Source: Alphaproteobacteria bacterium (GTDB lineage: Bacteria; Pseudomonadota; Alphaproteobacteria; Caulobacterales; Caulobacteraceae). From it: 64,000 bases of DNA. The translations under genes were made by a program, and so were the position numbers. The notes under the pieces are model-generated. The model saw only the letters and a program-made list of their open reading frames with translations. It did no database searches and was not told the origin of the DNA. Of the stretch, positions 17,901 to 26,506 are shown piece after piece (positions within the stretch are counted from its first letter, which is position 1; each line of letters begins with the position of its first letter). Where the stretch lies: contig JAHJME010000019.1 in the NCBI GenBank assembly GCA_018821435.1, positions 124,001 to 188,000 on the forward strand. Direction: 5' to 3'.

Positions 17901-20135
17901 CTACTGGCGCGCCATCTCGGCCTCTCCGACGGCGTCGCCGTCAAGCGTCTGGTCGGCGTCCATGACAACCGTAACCTTGCGCAGCGTCCCGGTGAACGAA
18001 AACGGGGCGGCGTAGTCCGCCACGGGGCTGCCACGGTCCAGCCCGATGTCCAGGCCCGACCAGGAGATCAGGGTGACGAAGCCGGTGGTGGCCAGCCCCT
18101 CGCCGGCCGGCGCGCCGTCGATGGTCAGGGTGAAGGTGCGGTTCAGGCCCTCGCCCACCTTGCGCGAGACCACGCCCAGGCGGGTCGCCGTCGCCGGGAT
18201 GGGTCGGTCCGAGCTGACGGTGGTCTTCTGGCCGCCGATGTTCAGGGTGTGGTGCAGACGGCCGTCCTGGACGTAGAGGCTGTAGCCGCTGGTGGCGTCG
18301 CCGTGCGCCAGCAACACGCCCGCCTCGCCGCCCTTCAGGCGAACGTCGGCCTCGATCCGATAGCTGCGGGCGCGGACGTCGGGCGCCACGTCGGTGGGCA
18401 GGTGGCCCATGCCCGCGTGCAGCACGAACTTGCGCCGCGCGCCGTGGAAGCGCGCCGAGTTCTCGACGAAGCGCGGGGCGAAGCGGTCGTCCAGCGGCAG
18501 CACCTTGTTGGCCTCGGCCGCCGCCCACCAGTCGTCGACCAGGGCCTTGAGCCGGTCCGGTTGGGCCGCCGCCAGATCGTCGGTTTCGGAGAAGTCGGCA
18601 TCCAGGTGGAACAGCTCCCAGGTGTCGCTGTCGAACGGCGTGCCGGGCGGGTGGAACGCCACCGCCTTCCAGCCGTCCTTCCACAGGCCGCGATGGCCGA
18701 ACATCTCGAAATACTGCGGCTTGGCGCGGGCGGGCGCGGCGGCGTCCATCAGGCTTGCGGCGAAGCTCTCGCCTTCCAGCGGCATCTGCGGGACGCCGTT
18801 CACCTGCGACGGGGGCTGGACGCCGATCAACTCCAGCAGGGTCGGGACCAGGTCGCTGGCGTGAGCGAAGTGGGGTCGCACCTCGCCGCGCGCTTCGATC
18901 CGGTTGGGCCACGAGATGACAAGCGGATCGCGGATGCCGCCACCGTGGGTGTTCTGCTTGTAGCGGCGCAGCGGCGTGTTCGACGCCATGGCCCAGCCCT
19001 GCGGGAAGTTGGAATGGGTGTCCGGGCCGCCGATGTCGTCGATCCGGGCCAGCTTCTCGGCCATGGGTTCGCCGCGGAAGTTGAAGGGGCCCATGGCGTT
19101 GACGAAGCCCAGCGGCCCGCCTTCCTGGGATGCGCCGTTGTCCGACATGACGATGATCAGGGTGTCGTCGCGCACGCCGGCGCTTTCGAGGAATCCCACC
19201 AATCGCGCCAGCTGCTGGTCGGTGTGGTCGAGCATGGCGGCGAAGGCGCTCTGCAGGCGGGTGAACACGCGGCGCTCGTCGTCGCCATAGCTGTCCCAAG
19301 GCCGGATGCCGTCGTTGGGGGGCGGCAGCTTTGTGTCCGGCGGGACCAGGCCCATGGCCTTCTGCCGCGCCAGCCGCTGCTCGCGCTCCACATCCCAGCC
19401 GTGCTGGAACACCGGGTCGTAGCTCTTGATCAGGTCGGCGGGCGCCTGGTGCGGGGCGTGGCAGGCGCCGGGCGCGAACCAAAGCAGCCAGGGGACGTCC
19501 GGCGCATCCGCCGTGTGGTCGGCGATGTAGCGGATCGCCTGATCGGTCAGGTCTTCGGTCAGGTGGTAGCCGGTCTGGAACGTCCCCGGCGGCGTGATGG
19601 GCGTGTTGTCGCGCACCAGCTCAGGGGCGTACTGGTCCGTCTCGGCGTCCATGAAGCCGTAGAACTTGTCGAACCCCCGACCCAGCGGCCAGCCGTCGAA
19701 CGGACCCGACGGACCGGTCTCGGTCAGGTTGGTCACGTGCCACTTGCCCAGCATGTAGTTCCGGTAGCCGTGCGGGCGCAGCATCTCGGGCAGGGTCCCG
19801 GCCGCCTTGTCGATCTTGCCCCGATAGCCCGGATAGCCGCTGTCGAAATTGGCCAGGCAACCGACGCCAACCGAGTGATGGTTGCGCCCGGTCAGCAGCG
19901 CCGCCCGTGTGGTCGAGCACATGGCGGTGGTATGGAAGCCCGCATAGCGCAGCCCCTCAGCGGCCAGGCGGTCGATGGTGGGCGTGCGGATCGGCGAGCC
20001 GTAGCAGCCGAAGTCCGAGAAGCCGACGTCGTCGAACAGCACCACCAGGATGTTCGGGGCGCCCTTGGGCGCCTTCGGCGGCTCCGGCCAAGACGGGATC
20101 GAGTCCGCCACGGTCCGTCCGATCTTCCCCGACAT
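17901..20135 (-). CDS. Arylsulfatase-type sulfatase
   Basis: 744 residues from ATG 20135, which has GAGGA eight bases upstream. The alkaline-phosphatase fold begins ILVVLFDDVGFSDFG (metal-binding D35, D36). C73 in CSTTRAALLTGR is the residue normally converted to formylglycine. The third position of the C-x-[PSA]-x-R motif is Thr here, which is less usual. Metal-ligand segments IIVMSDNGASQEGG and KQNTHGGGIRDP follow. About 200 C-terminal residues form a beta-rich domain (SYSLYVQDGRLHHTLN-like), as in the 780-residue mycobacterial arylsulfatases. No signal peptide is seen. The substrate is unknown. Confidence 0.9.
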   Translation of the reverse strand: MSGKIGRTVADSIPSWPEPPKAPKGAPNILVVLFDDVGFSDFGCYGSPIRTPTIDRLAAEGLRYAGFHTTAMCSTTRAALLTGRNHHSVGVGCLANFDSGYPGYRGKIDKAAGTLPEMLRPHGYRNYMLGKWHVTNLTETGPSGPFDGWPLGRGFDKFYGFMDAETDQYAPELVRDNTPITPPGTFQTGYHLTEDLTDQAIRYIADHTADAPDVPWLLWFAPGACHAPHQAPADLIKSYDPVFQHGWDVEREQRLARQKAMGLVPPDTKLPPPNDGIRPWDSYGDDERRVFTRLQSAFAAMLDHTDQQLARLVGFLESAGVRDDTLIIVMSDNGASQEGGPLGFVNAMGPFNFRGEPMAEKLARIDDIGGPDTHSNFPQGWAMASNTPLRRYKQNTHGGGIRDPLVISWPNRIEARGEVRPHFAHASDLVPTLLELIGVQPPSQVNGVPQMPLEGESFAASLMDAAAPARAKPQYFEMFGHRGLWKDGWKAVAFHPPGTPFDSDTWELFHLDADFSETDDLAAAQPDRLKALVDDWWAAAEANKVLPLDDRFAPRFVENSARFHGARRKFVLHAGMGHLPTDVAPDVRARSYRIEADVRLKGGEAGVLLAHGDATSGYSLYVQDGRLHHTLNIGGQKTTVSSDRPIPATATRLGVVSRKVGEGLNRTFTLTIDGAPAGEGLATTGFVTLISWSGLDIGLDRGSPVADYAAPFSFTGTLRKVTVVMDADQTLDGDAVGEAEMARQ

Positions 20136-20271
20136 GGCTGCGTCCTCTTGTTTTTCGGCGGGCACCATGGCGAAGGCCGCCGAGGCCGCCAAGCGGCGGA
20201 CTACCCAGTTCGCCCTTTCCCTCCCGCGTGGGGTGGTTAACAGTCGGCTCCGCAAGCGTCGGGGGCGTGCG

Positions 20272-21339
20272 ATGGCCGGACTTTCGGATTCGATCCGGTA
20301 TTTCTTCGAGACGAAGGCGCTCAATCCGCACGGCATCTGCCTGCTCTGGCGACCCGAGCTGATCTGGACCCACGCGATCTCGGACCTGCTGATCGGGCTG
20401 GCCTATTTCTCGATCCCGCTGGTCCTTGGGGTGTTCCTCTACAATCGCCGCGACGTGCGCTTCAGCTGGGCCGTCTGGATGTTCGTGGCCTTCATCCTGC
20501 TGTGCGGGGTCACCCACTTCATGATGATCCTGACGCTGTGGGTGCCGGTCTACGGGATCGAGGCGCTGATCAAGGGCGCGACCGCCGTGGTCTCGGTGGT
20601 GACCGCCGTGGCCCTCTGGCCGCTGCTGCCCAAGGCCATCGCCCTGCCCTCGACCCACGAACTGCAGACCAGCCTGGCCGAGCGCGACGCCGCGCTGATC
20701 GAGCTGCGGACCGCCATGGCGACCATGGTCGAGATGCGTGAGCACGAGGCGCGCCAGAAGCTGCTGCTGGACGAACTGAACCACCGGGTGAAGAACACCC
20801 TGGCCTCAGTGCAGTCCGTGGCGGCCCAGACCCTGAATGAATCCAAGGGCATGGACGAGGCGCGGAACCTGTTCCTGGAACGATTGATGGCGCTGTCGGC
20901 CACGCACAACCTGCTGGTCAAGCGGGAGTGGGAGAGCGCCTCCCTGCACGAACTGATCGACGCCGCCCTCCGCCATTACGGCCGGCCCTACGCCTACAGC
21001 GGTCCTGACGTGAAGCTGGAAGCCAACCTGGCGGTCAGCCTGGGCATGGCCCTGCACGAACTGGCCACGAACGCGCTGAAGCACGGCGCCTGGAGCGGTG
21101 ACGGCCGGATCGACATCGCCCTGAGCCAGACGAACGGTTCGCTGGATTTCATCTGGCACGAAAGCGGCGGGCCCATCGTGCAGCCCCCCGGCAAGCGCGG
21201 CTTCGGGTCCCGCCTGCTGGAGCGCGGCATCGCCGCCGAACTGGCGGGCCAGGTCACCCTCGACTTCGCGACCGGCGGCCTGATCTGCATGATCCACGCC
21301 CCGCTGTCGGCCCGGCTGCAGGTGGTGCAGGCGGCCTAG
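20272..21339 (+). CDS. HWE/HisKA_2 histidine kinase with ethylene-receptor-like membrane domain
   Basis: 355 residues from ATG 20272. Three hydrophobic helices (about 32-57, 66-90, 96-120) match the ethylene-binding domain of plant ETR1. D38, Y45, P49, C78 and H82 stand at exactly 13 residues beyond ETR1 D25, Y32, P36, C65 and H69, and a Lys (K101) precedes TAVVS as in ETR1. A coiled linker leads to the kinase: H171 in LNHRVKNT, the N box HELATNALKHGAW, and WHE in FIWHESGGP, which mark the HWE family. No response regulator is adjacent. It is convergent with the RyR-domain gene. Confidence 0.9.
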   Translation: MAGLSDSIRYFFETKALNPHGICLLWRPELIWTHAISDLLIGLAYFSIPLVLGVFLYNRRDVRFSWAVWMFVAFILLCGVTHFMMILTLWVPVYGIEALIKGATAVVSVVTAVALWPLLPKAIALPSTHELQTSLAERDAALIELRTAMATMVEMREHEARQKLLLDELNHRVKNTLASVQSVAAQTLNESKGMDEARNLFLERLMALSATHNLLVKREWESASLHELIDAALRHYGRPYAYSGPDVKLEANLAVSLGMALHELATNALKHGAWSGDGRIDIALSQTNGSLDFIWHESGGPIVQPPGKRGFGSRLLERGIAAELAGQVTLDFATGGLICMIHAPLSARLQVVQAA

Positions 21340-23036
21340 ATGTCGCGCGCCGCCCAGCAGATCGCCTGGGTCTCGTCGACCAGGGCGCGGTCGTACCCCT
21401 TCACCTCGTCCGACAGCTGGTCATAGGGCACCAGAGCGGGGTGGAGACGCCGCAGCTCGTCCTTCGCCGGAACATCGGCCCAGCGCCAGCCGTCCAGCCG
21501 CCGCTGAACGTTCCAGCGCTCGTGTTCCAGCGCCGCGAGCGCCTCGCGCTCGGCGGCGGTCCGGAACAGCTGGAGCTCTCGGGGAATACGCGGCGGGCCA
21601 GCCCGGCCACGCCACAGCGCCGGGTCGATGCCGGCGCTCGCCAACTTGGCGGGGATATGGGCGACCGCGTCCCTGGTCGCCTGCCGGAAGGTCTCGTCCA
21701 GCTCGTCCCACGGACGGCCGGACCGGTTGGCCGGATCGTTGCGCCGCGCTTCCGGCAGCATCGACCGATAGGCCTCGGAAAAAGCGCGGGCCGCGGCGTC
21801 CGGCGCTTCGGACAGGAATTCCGACGCCGCCACGATGGCCCCGATGTCGCCGAAGGGGATGAGCGCGTCCAGGCCGCGACCGCCGCTGCGGCTCTGCGTG
21901 AGGGTGTGGGCATCGCGTAGCCGGGTAAAGATCGCGGGCTCGCCCAGGTCGGAGATCCGCAGCAGGGACTGCAGGATGCCCGCGGCGCCCAGATTGTCGG
22001 CGTCGGCGCTGCGACAGACATAGACTGCGGTGACCGGCCCGCCGGCGGCGATCGTCCGGACCAGCAGGTCGACGCCCGGCTCCACGCCCCGGGTCCCGAC
22101 CCGGCCCTCGATGAAGACCATCTCGGCGCAGTGGTCCAGTTCCGGCGCCCGGACCCGGATGGCGCCTTCGAGGGCGCGGGCGCCGGGGTCGATGACCGTG
22201 ATGCGCGGGATCGCCAGATAGGTCGTGCGGCCGTTGACGATCAGGTCGCGGGCGATGGCCTGGCCGGCCTGGCCGAAACCCACGATCAGCGCGTGGATGC
22301 GCGCATGGCCGACCTCCCGCGCCCGCAGGAACGGCGGGTGGCTCAGATGCAGCGCCCGGGCGGCGACCGTGGCGGCCGAGATCACCCGGGTGTTGGGCTC
22401 GTTGATCATCGCCGCGGCGTCTTCCGCCAGGCTGGCGTCGTTGAGGACGACCGTGATGCGCGCGCGAGGCGCGGCGGCGCGGACCACCTTGGCCAGGACC
22501 AGACTGCTCGCGGGATCGTCCTGGGCAACCAGGATCTGTTCGGCGTCGGCGACCCCGGCCTGGACGGTTCGCTCGAGGTCCTCGGCCGGCCAGGGCAGCG
22601 CGAAGGCGCTGAGGCGGTGCGCATCGAGAGAGGGCGCGCCGATCCAGACCGAGCTGAGCCCGCCGACCCGAGCCCGCTCGAACGCTTTCAGCGCGATGTC
22701 GCCGGCGCCGATGATCACCACGCGGCGGCGCACCAGCCGCGCCAGGGCGACCACCGCCTGTTCGCGCAGCAGCGCGGCCAGGGCGAACAGCGCCGCGCCG
22801 AACACCGACAGCAACCCCGTCCAGCGTCCGATCAGGAAGCGCAGGTCGGCGGATCCCGGCGCCTGACGGTAGATTTCGTTGTTGATCGAGAACAGCGCGA
22901 CCGCCCGGTACAGCGCATTGTCGAAGCGGTAGCCGTAGTCCAGCCAGCCCCACAGACCCAGCAGTACGGTGGTGACCGCGAAGGCGGGCAAGGTCCACGG
23001 CGCCGCGGCCGACGCCAGCCGACGCGCGCGCCTCAA
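21336..23036 (-). CDS. Membrane TrkA/Rossmann protein with C-terminal RyR domain
   Basis: 566 residues. There are two membrane helices (about 14-32 and 73-91), a first Rossmann unit (VVIIGAGDIALKAFERA, from 105) and a second (HALIVGFGQAGQAIARDL, from 248). Residues about 497-552 match the ryanodine-receptor RyR repeat (EHERWNVQRRLDGWRW, LHPALVPYDQLSDEVKGYDR). The architecture recalls RCK-gated channels, but no TVGYG-like filter is present. The start is TTG with GAGG seven bases upstream and an in-frame stop just before, so no longer form is possible. RyR domains in bacteria are thought to sense nucleotide-type ligands; the function here is unknown. Confidence 0.8.
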   Translation of the reverse strand: MRRARRLASAAAPWTLPAFAVTTVLLGLWGWLDYGYRFDNALYRAVALFSINNEIYRQAPGSADLRFLIGRWTGLLSVFGAALFALAALLREQAVVALARLVRRRVVIIGAGDIALKAFERARVGGLSSVWIGAPSLDAHRLSAFALPWPAEDLERTVQAGVADAEQILVAQDDPASSLVLAKVVRAAAPRARITVVLNDASLAEDAAAMINEPNTRVISAATVAARALHLSHPPFLRAREVGHARIHALIVGFGQAGQAIARDLIVNGRTTYLAIPRITVIDPGARALEGAIRVRAPELDHCAEMVFIEGRVGTRGVEPGVDLLVRTIAAGGPVTAVYVCRSADADNLGAAGILQSLLRISDLGEPAIFTRLRDAHTLTQSRSGGRGLDALIPFGDIGAIVAASEFLSEAPDAAARAFSEAYRSMLPEARRNDPANRSGRPWDELDETFRQATRDAVAHIPAKLASAGIDPALWRGRAGPPRIPRELQLFRTAAEREALAALEHERWNVQRRLDGWRWADVPAKDELRRLHPALVPYDQLSDEVKGYDRALVDETQAICWAARDI

Positions 23037-23209
23037 GACAGCGCCTCACCGCGGGCTTTCGCCATGTCGGCGCGACGCTGGAGACCGGTGAACATCACGC
23101 CGGTGTCTGGCGCGCCGCGCCGCGCGCCTCAACGAAATTCCGCCCCCGACGGCGACTGCCACAAAAAATTCACGTTCTGCGCCACGGGCGGGCGGCGAAC
23201 GACGCGCGC

Positions 23210-23776
23210 CTAGCCGTTGCGGGACGCCCAGATCGCCTCGGCGCGCGCCTTCAGCGCCTCGTTCATCGCCAGGAAGCCGCGGCGGACGGGGCCGCGCATG
23301 CGCTTACCCAGGGACGGCCCCATCAAGCCGCCGAAGAACTCGCCGTTGTCGACGACGCAGCCGCTCTCGGCCAACGGGCTGATCTCGATGTAGCGCAGGG
23401 TCCTGATCAGTCCGCCTAGCAGCTTCAGCTCCCAGTGGAGCTGTTCGTTCGGCACCCAGTCCAGGACGCGCGCCTTGATCTCCTGAGTCGACTGGCCCGG
23501 CAGCAGCAGATCCAGGGTCAGGATATTGCCGATGCGGATTTCACCCTCGGCGCGCGGATAGGTCGGATTCCACTCGGACCAGGCGTCCAGGTCCCGGACC
23601 ACCTCCCAGATCACCTCCGGCGGCGCCTGGATGCCGATGCGGTCTTCGACCCGGAAACCGGTCGGTCCCTTGGGCGGCGGCGGCTTGCCTTCGGTCTTCA
23701 GGTTCAGCGTCTTGGGGCCCATCCCACGTCCGGCGAACGGACCCGCCAGCAGGTTGGGTTCGGGTTTGAAGGGCAT
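23210..23776 (-). CDS. SRPBCC (START-like) family protein
   Basis: 188 residues. A Pro/Lys-rich lead (KTEGKPPPPKGP) precedes a typical SRPBCC/polyketide-cyclase domain: IGIQAPPEVIWEVVRDLDAWSEWNP, then GNILTLDLLLPG, and LRYIEISPL, with a hydrophobic ligand cavity expected. No signal peptide. Its ATG overlaps the cysS TGA by one base (TGATG), so it is translationally coupled to cysS, probably as operon packing rather than shared function. Ligand unknown. Confidence 0.8.
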   Translation of the reverse strand: MPFKPEPNLLAGPFAGRGMGPKTLNLKTEGKPPPPKGPTGFRVEDRIGIQAPPEVIWEVVRDLDAWSEWNPTYPRAEGEIRIGNILTLDLLLPGQSTQEIKARVLDWVPNEQLHWELKLLGGLIRTLRYIEISPLAESGCVVDNGEFFGGLMGPSLGKRMRGPVRRGFLAMNEALKARAEAIWASRNG

Positions 23777-25203
23777 CAGGCCTGCTCCTTGATGCGCCAG
23801 GTGGCGCCGCTGGGACCATCCATCACTTCGACGTTCAACGCGGCCAGCTCGGCGCGGATGCGATCCGCCTCGGGCCAGTTCTTGGTCGCACGCGCCGTCA
23901 GCCGGTCGGCGATCAGGGCCTCGACCTTGGTCTTGAGATCGTCGTCGGCCCCGCTGTGGAACCAGGCCTGCGGGTCGGTGGTGAGGAAGCCCATCAGGCC
24001 GGCCGCTTCCAGCAGCAGGTCGCGGCCGCTGGCGACGGCGCGCGCATCCCGGGCCATCACCCCCGCCCGCACCTTGTCGGCCAGCTGGAACAGCGCGGCG
24101 AAGGCGGTCGGCGTGTTCAGGTCGTCGTGCAGGGCGGCTTCCACCGCGGCGTAATCGGCCTCGGCCGCCGGGTTGTCGTAGCCGCCCGCGGCGCCCTCGC
24201 CCGCCATGAACCGGCCCGCGTCGTCCAGCACCCGGTACAGGCGATCCAGCGCGCTCTTGGCCTGTTCGATCAGGGTGTCGTTCCACTCCAGCGGCTGGCG
24301 GTAGTGGCCGCTGAGCAGCGCCCAGCGGATCGCCTCGCCCGGGTAGAGCTTGAGCAGGTCGTGGGCCAGGGCGACGTTGCCGACGCTCTTGGACATCTTC
24401 TCCTCGCCCATGTTGAGGAAGCCGTTGTGCATCCAGACGTGGGCGTACTCGTGGCCGTGGCCGGCGCAGACGCCCTGGGCCAGCTCGTTCTCATGGTGCG
24501 GGAAGACCAGGTCGATGCCGCCGCCGTGGATGTCGATGGGCAGGCCCAGGGCCTCCTCGATCATCGCGGTGCACTCGATGTGCCAGCCCGGACGCCCCTT
24601 GCCCCACGGGCTGTCCCACTCGGGCTCGTTTTCCTTGGACGGCTTCCACAGCACGAAGTCGGCCGGGTGGCGCTTGTAGGGGGCCACATCGACGCGGGCG
24701 CCGGCGATCATCTCGTCCATCGGCCGGCCCGAGAGCTTGCCGTAGTCGGGGAAGGCCTGGGTGTCGAACAGCACGTGGCCGTCGGCGGCGTAGGCGGCCG
24801 CCTGGCCCACCAGGTCGCCGATATATTTGACGATGGCGTCCATGGTCTCGGTCACCCGAGGCTGGAACGTGGGCGGCAGCGCGCCCAGCGCGGCGGCGTC
24901 GGCGTTGTAGGCGTCGAGGTAGCGGTTGGTGACCACCGAGATCGGCACGCCCTCTTCGGCGGCCTTGCGGTTGATCTTGTCGTCCACGTCCGTGACGTTG
25001 GCGGCGTACTTCACCGCCGCCTCGCCATAGACGTCGCGCAACACCCGGAACAGCAGGTCGAAGACGACCACGGGCCGGAAGTTGCCGATGTGCGCGAAGT
25101 TGTAGACCGTCGGTCCGCACACGTAGAGCGTCACCCGCTTGGGATCCTTGGGGGCGAACGGCCGCTTGGCGCGGCTCATGGTGTCATAGAGGCTGAGGGT
25201 CAT
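23776..25203 (-). CDS. cysS: Cysteinyl-tRNA synthetase
   Basis: 475-residue class I synthetase that charges tRNA-Cys. Present are the zinc-site cysteine and start of the fold (YVCGPTVYN), the HIGH-like motif HIGN (AHIGNFRP), zinc ligands WHIECTAM and FPHHENE, and the KMSKS motif (KMSKSVGN). The C-terminal anticodon-binding domain is of normal length. It is divergent from folE with about 167 bases between starts, and leads into the SRPBCC gene. Confidence 0.97.
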   Translation of the reverse strand: MTLSLYDTMSRAKRPFAPKDPKRVTLYVCGPTVYNFAHIGNFRPVVVFDLLFRVLRDVYGEAAVKYAANVTDVDDKINRKAAEEGVPISVVTNRYLDAYNADAAALGALPPTFQPRVTETMDAIVKYIGDLVGQAAAYAADGHVLFDTQAFPDYGKLSGRPMDEMIAGARVDVAPYKRHPADFVLWKPSKENEPEWDSPWGKGRPGWHIECTAMIEEALGLPIDIHGGGIDLVFPHHENELAQGVCAGHGHEYAHVWMHNGFLNMGEEKMSKSVGNVALAHDLLKLYPGEAIRWALLSGHYRQPLEWNDTLIEQAKSALDRLYRVLDDAGRFMAGEGAAGGYDNPAAEADYAAVEAALHDDLNTPTAFAALFQLADKVRAGVMARDARAVASGRDLLLEAAGLMGFLTTDPQAWFHSGADDDLKTKVEALIADRLTARATKNWPEADRIRAELAALNVEVMDGPSGATWRIKEQA

Positions 25204-25228
25204 TGCTCACGGTAACGCTGCGGAACGG

Positions 25229-25258
25229 TTGCCCACGATGGGCTTGCGCCCATATACA
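25229..25258 (+). promoter_or_regulatory. Candidate sigma-70 promoter of folE
   Basis: TTGCCC (25229-25234), 18 bases, then TATACA (25253-25258). This would give a leader of about 100 bases before the folE ATG. An ATGGGC/GCCCAT inverted repeat fills most of the spacer and could bind a regulator or simply fold. Confidence 0.45.
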
Positions 25259-25370
25259 GATCGTCCGGACGCGAGGCCAATAAAGCCCGGTCCGACGTGA
25301 AAGGGTGGCACGCGTCATTTCCGGGACCATCGTTCCGGCGCAACTCAGCCCTGGAAAGAAACGCTCTCAC

Positions 25371-26000
25371 ATGGATGCTCCTGCCCGCGACCGAACCCTC
25401 ATCGGGTCCGAGGACGGAACTCTTGAGCCCTTCAAGCGCCCCACGCGCGACGAAGCGATGGAAGCCGTGCGCACGCTGATCGCGTGGGCCGGCGACGACC
25501 CGCGCCGCGAAGGCGTGATCGACACGCCCAAGCGGGTGGTCGACGCCTATGGCGAATGGTTCGAAGGCTACAAGCTCGATCCGGCGAAGGAGCTCTCGCG
25601 CACCTTCGAGGACGTGCAGGGCTACGACGACATCGTCATGCTCCGCGAGATCGAGGTCGAGAGCCACTGCGAGCACCACATGGCGCCGTTCCTGGGCAAG
25701 GCCTACGTGGCCTATATGCCGACGAACCGCGTGGTGGGCATCTCCAAGCTGGCCAAGGTGGTCGAGATCTTCGCCCGCCGTCTCCAGACCCAGGAGACCA
25801 TGACCCAGCAGATCGCCGACGCCATCACCGACAGCCTGCGCCCCGCCGGCGTGGCCGTGCTGATCGACGCGGCGCACCAGTGCATGACCACGCGCGGCGT
25901 GCACCACCGCCACGTCTCGACGATCACCACCCAGTTCACCGGGGTCTTCAAGACCGACCCGACCCTGCGCCAGCGCTTCCTGGACTTCGTGAACCGGTAG
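25371..26000 (+). CDS. folE: GTP cyclohydrolase I
   Basis: Converts GTP to dihydroneopterin triphosphate, first step of tetrahydrofolate or pterin synthesis. The 209-residue product has the zinc ligands C100 and H103 (SHCEHHMAPF) and C171 (CMTTRGV), plus GISKLAKVV and QTQETMTQQIAD, typical of FolE type IA. The ATG at 25371 matches the family N-terminus; an upstream in-frame ATG at 25305 lacks a reasonable ribosome site. A candidate promoter is placed about 110 bases upstream. A palindromic element and hisI follow. Confidence 0.96.
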   Translation: MDAPARDRTLIGSEDGTLEPFKRPTRDEAMEAVRTLIAWAGDDPRREGVIDTPKRVVDAYGEWFEGYKLDPAKELSRTFEDVQGYDDIVMLREIEVESHCEHHMAPFLGKAYVAYMPTNRVVGISKLAKVVEIFARRLQTQETMTQQIADAITDSLRPAGVAVLIDAAHQCMTTRGVHHRHVSTITTQFTGVFKTDPTLRQRFLDFVNR

Positions 26001-26017
26001 ACCAAACCGCAGGTTTC

Positions 26018-26078
26018 ACCTCCCCCGTTGCGGCAGCGACGGCGGGAGGAGGACCGCCCGCCGCTTCGCGGGGGAGGT
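26018..26078. repeat. Intergenic inverted-repeat element with ACCTCCCCCG arms
   Basis: ACCTCCCCCG (26018-26027) and CGGGGGAGGT (26069-26078) are perfect complementary arms about 40 bases apart. An internal small hairpin CCGC-TTC-GCGG sits at 26061-26071. It fills the folE-hisI gap. Similar GGGGGAGGT palindromes are, as I recall, dispersed in Caulobacterales genomes. The right arm also supplies a GGAGGT ribosome-site-like sequence. Confidence 0.6.
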
Positions 26079-26107
26079 AAGGTGACGTGGGGACGCGGCG
26101 GCGCCAT

Positions 26108-26506
26108 ATGACGTCCATGAGCTTGCCCCCCAAGACCGCCGCCGACATCCTCGAGAACGGCCTGGCGCTGACGCCGCGCTACGACGCCGCCGGCCTGATC
26201 GCCGCCGTCGCCACCCACGCCGAGACCGGCGAGGTGCTGATGCTGGCCTGGATGAACAAGCAGGCGCTGGACAAGACCATGTCCACCGGCGAGGCCCATT
26301 ACTTCAGCCGCTCCCGCAACGAGCTCTGGCACAAGGGCGCCACCAGCGGCCAGGTGCAGGTGGTCGAGGAGCTGCGCATCGACTGCGACCAGGACGCCGT
26401 CTGGCTCAAGGTCTGGCCGCAGGGCGACGGCGGCGCGTGCCACACCGGCCAGCGCTCGTGCTTCTACCGGGTCATCGAGGGCGGCAAGCTGGTGAAGCGG
26501 CCATGA
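26108..26506 (+). CDS. hisI: Phosphoribosyl-AMP cyclohydrolase
   Basis: Third step of histidine synthesis: hydrolytic opening of the adenine ring of phosphoribosyl-AMP. The 132 residues show [32 protein letters not shown], the metal-binding [12 protein letters not shown] and the two cysteines in [12 protein letters not shown], all standard. It is a stand-alone HisI with no HisE fusion. Start choice is open: ATG 26108 or 26117, or GTG 26087, which has GGAGGT (from the repeat element) eight bases before it. The TGA overlaps the next ATG. Confidence 0.93.
   Translation: MTSMSLPPKTAADILENGLALTPRYDAAGLIAAVATHAETGEVLMLAWMNKQALDKTMSTGEAHYFSRSRNELWHKGATSGQVQVVEELRIDCDQDAVWLKVWPQGDGGACHTGQRSCFYRVIEGGKLVKRP

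Noticed and set aside
15039..20240. Open frame of over 1,700 codons on the + strand
   Set aside because: It is antisense to the IscU-like, P450, aminotransferase and sulfatase genes. Its translation is low-complexity Arg/Gly/Val/His, as expected from GC-rich antisense third positions.
20136..20336. 67-residue N-terminal extension of the sulfatase
   Set aside because: The ATG at 20135 has a good ribosome site, and the extension overlaps the divergent kinase start and has no signal-peptide features.
23777..24286. Upstream extension of the SRPBCC protein
   Set aside because: It runs inside cysS in another frame; the ATG at 23776 overlapping the cysS stop is the natural start.
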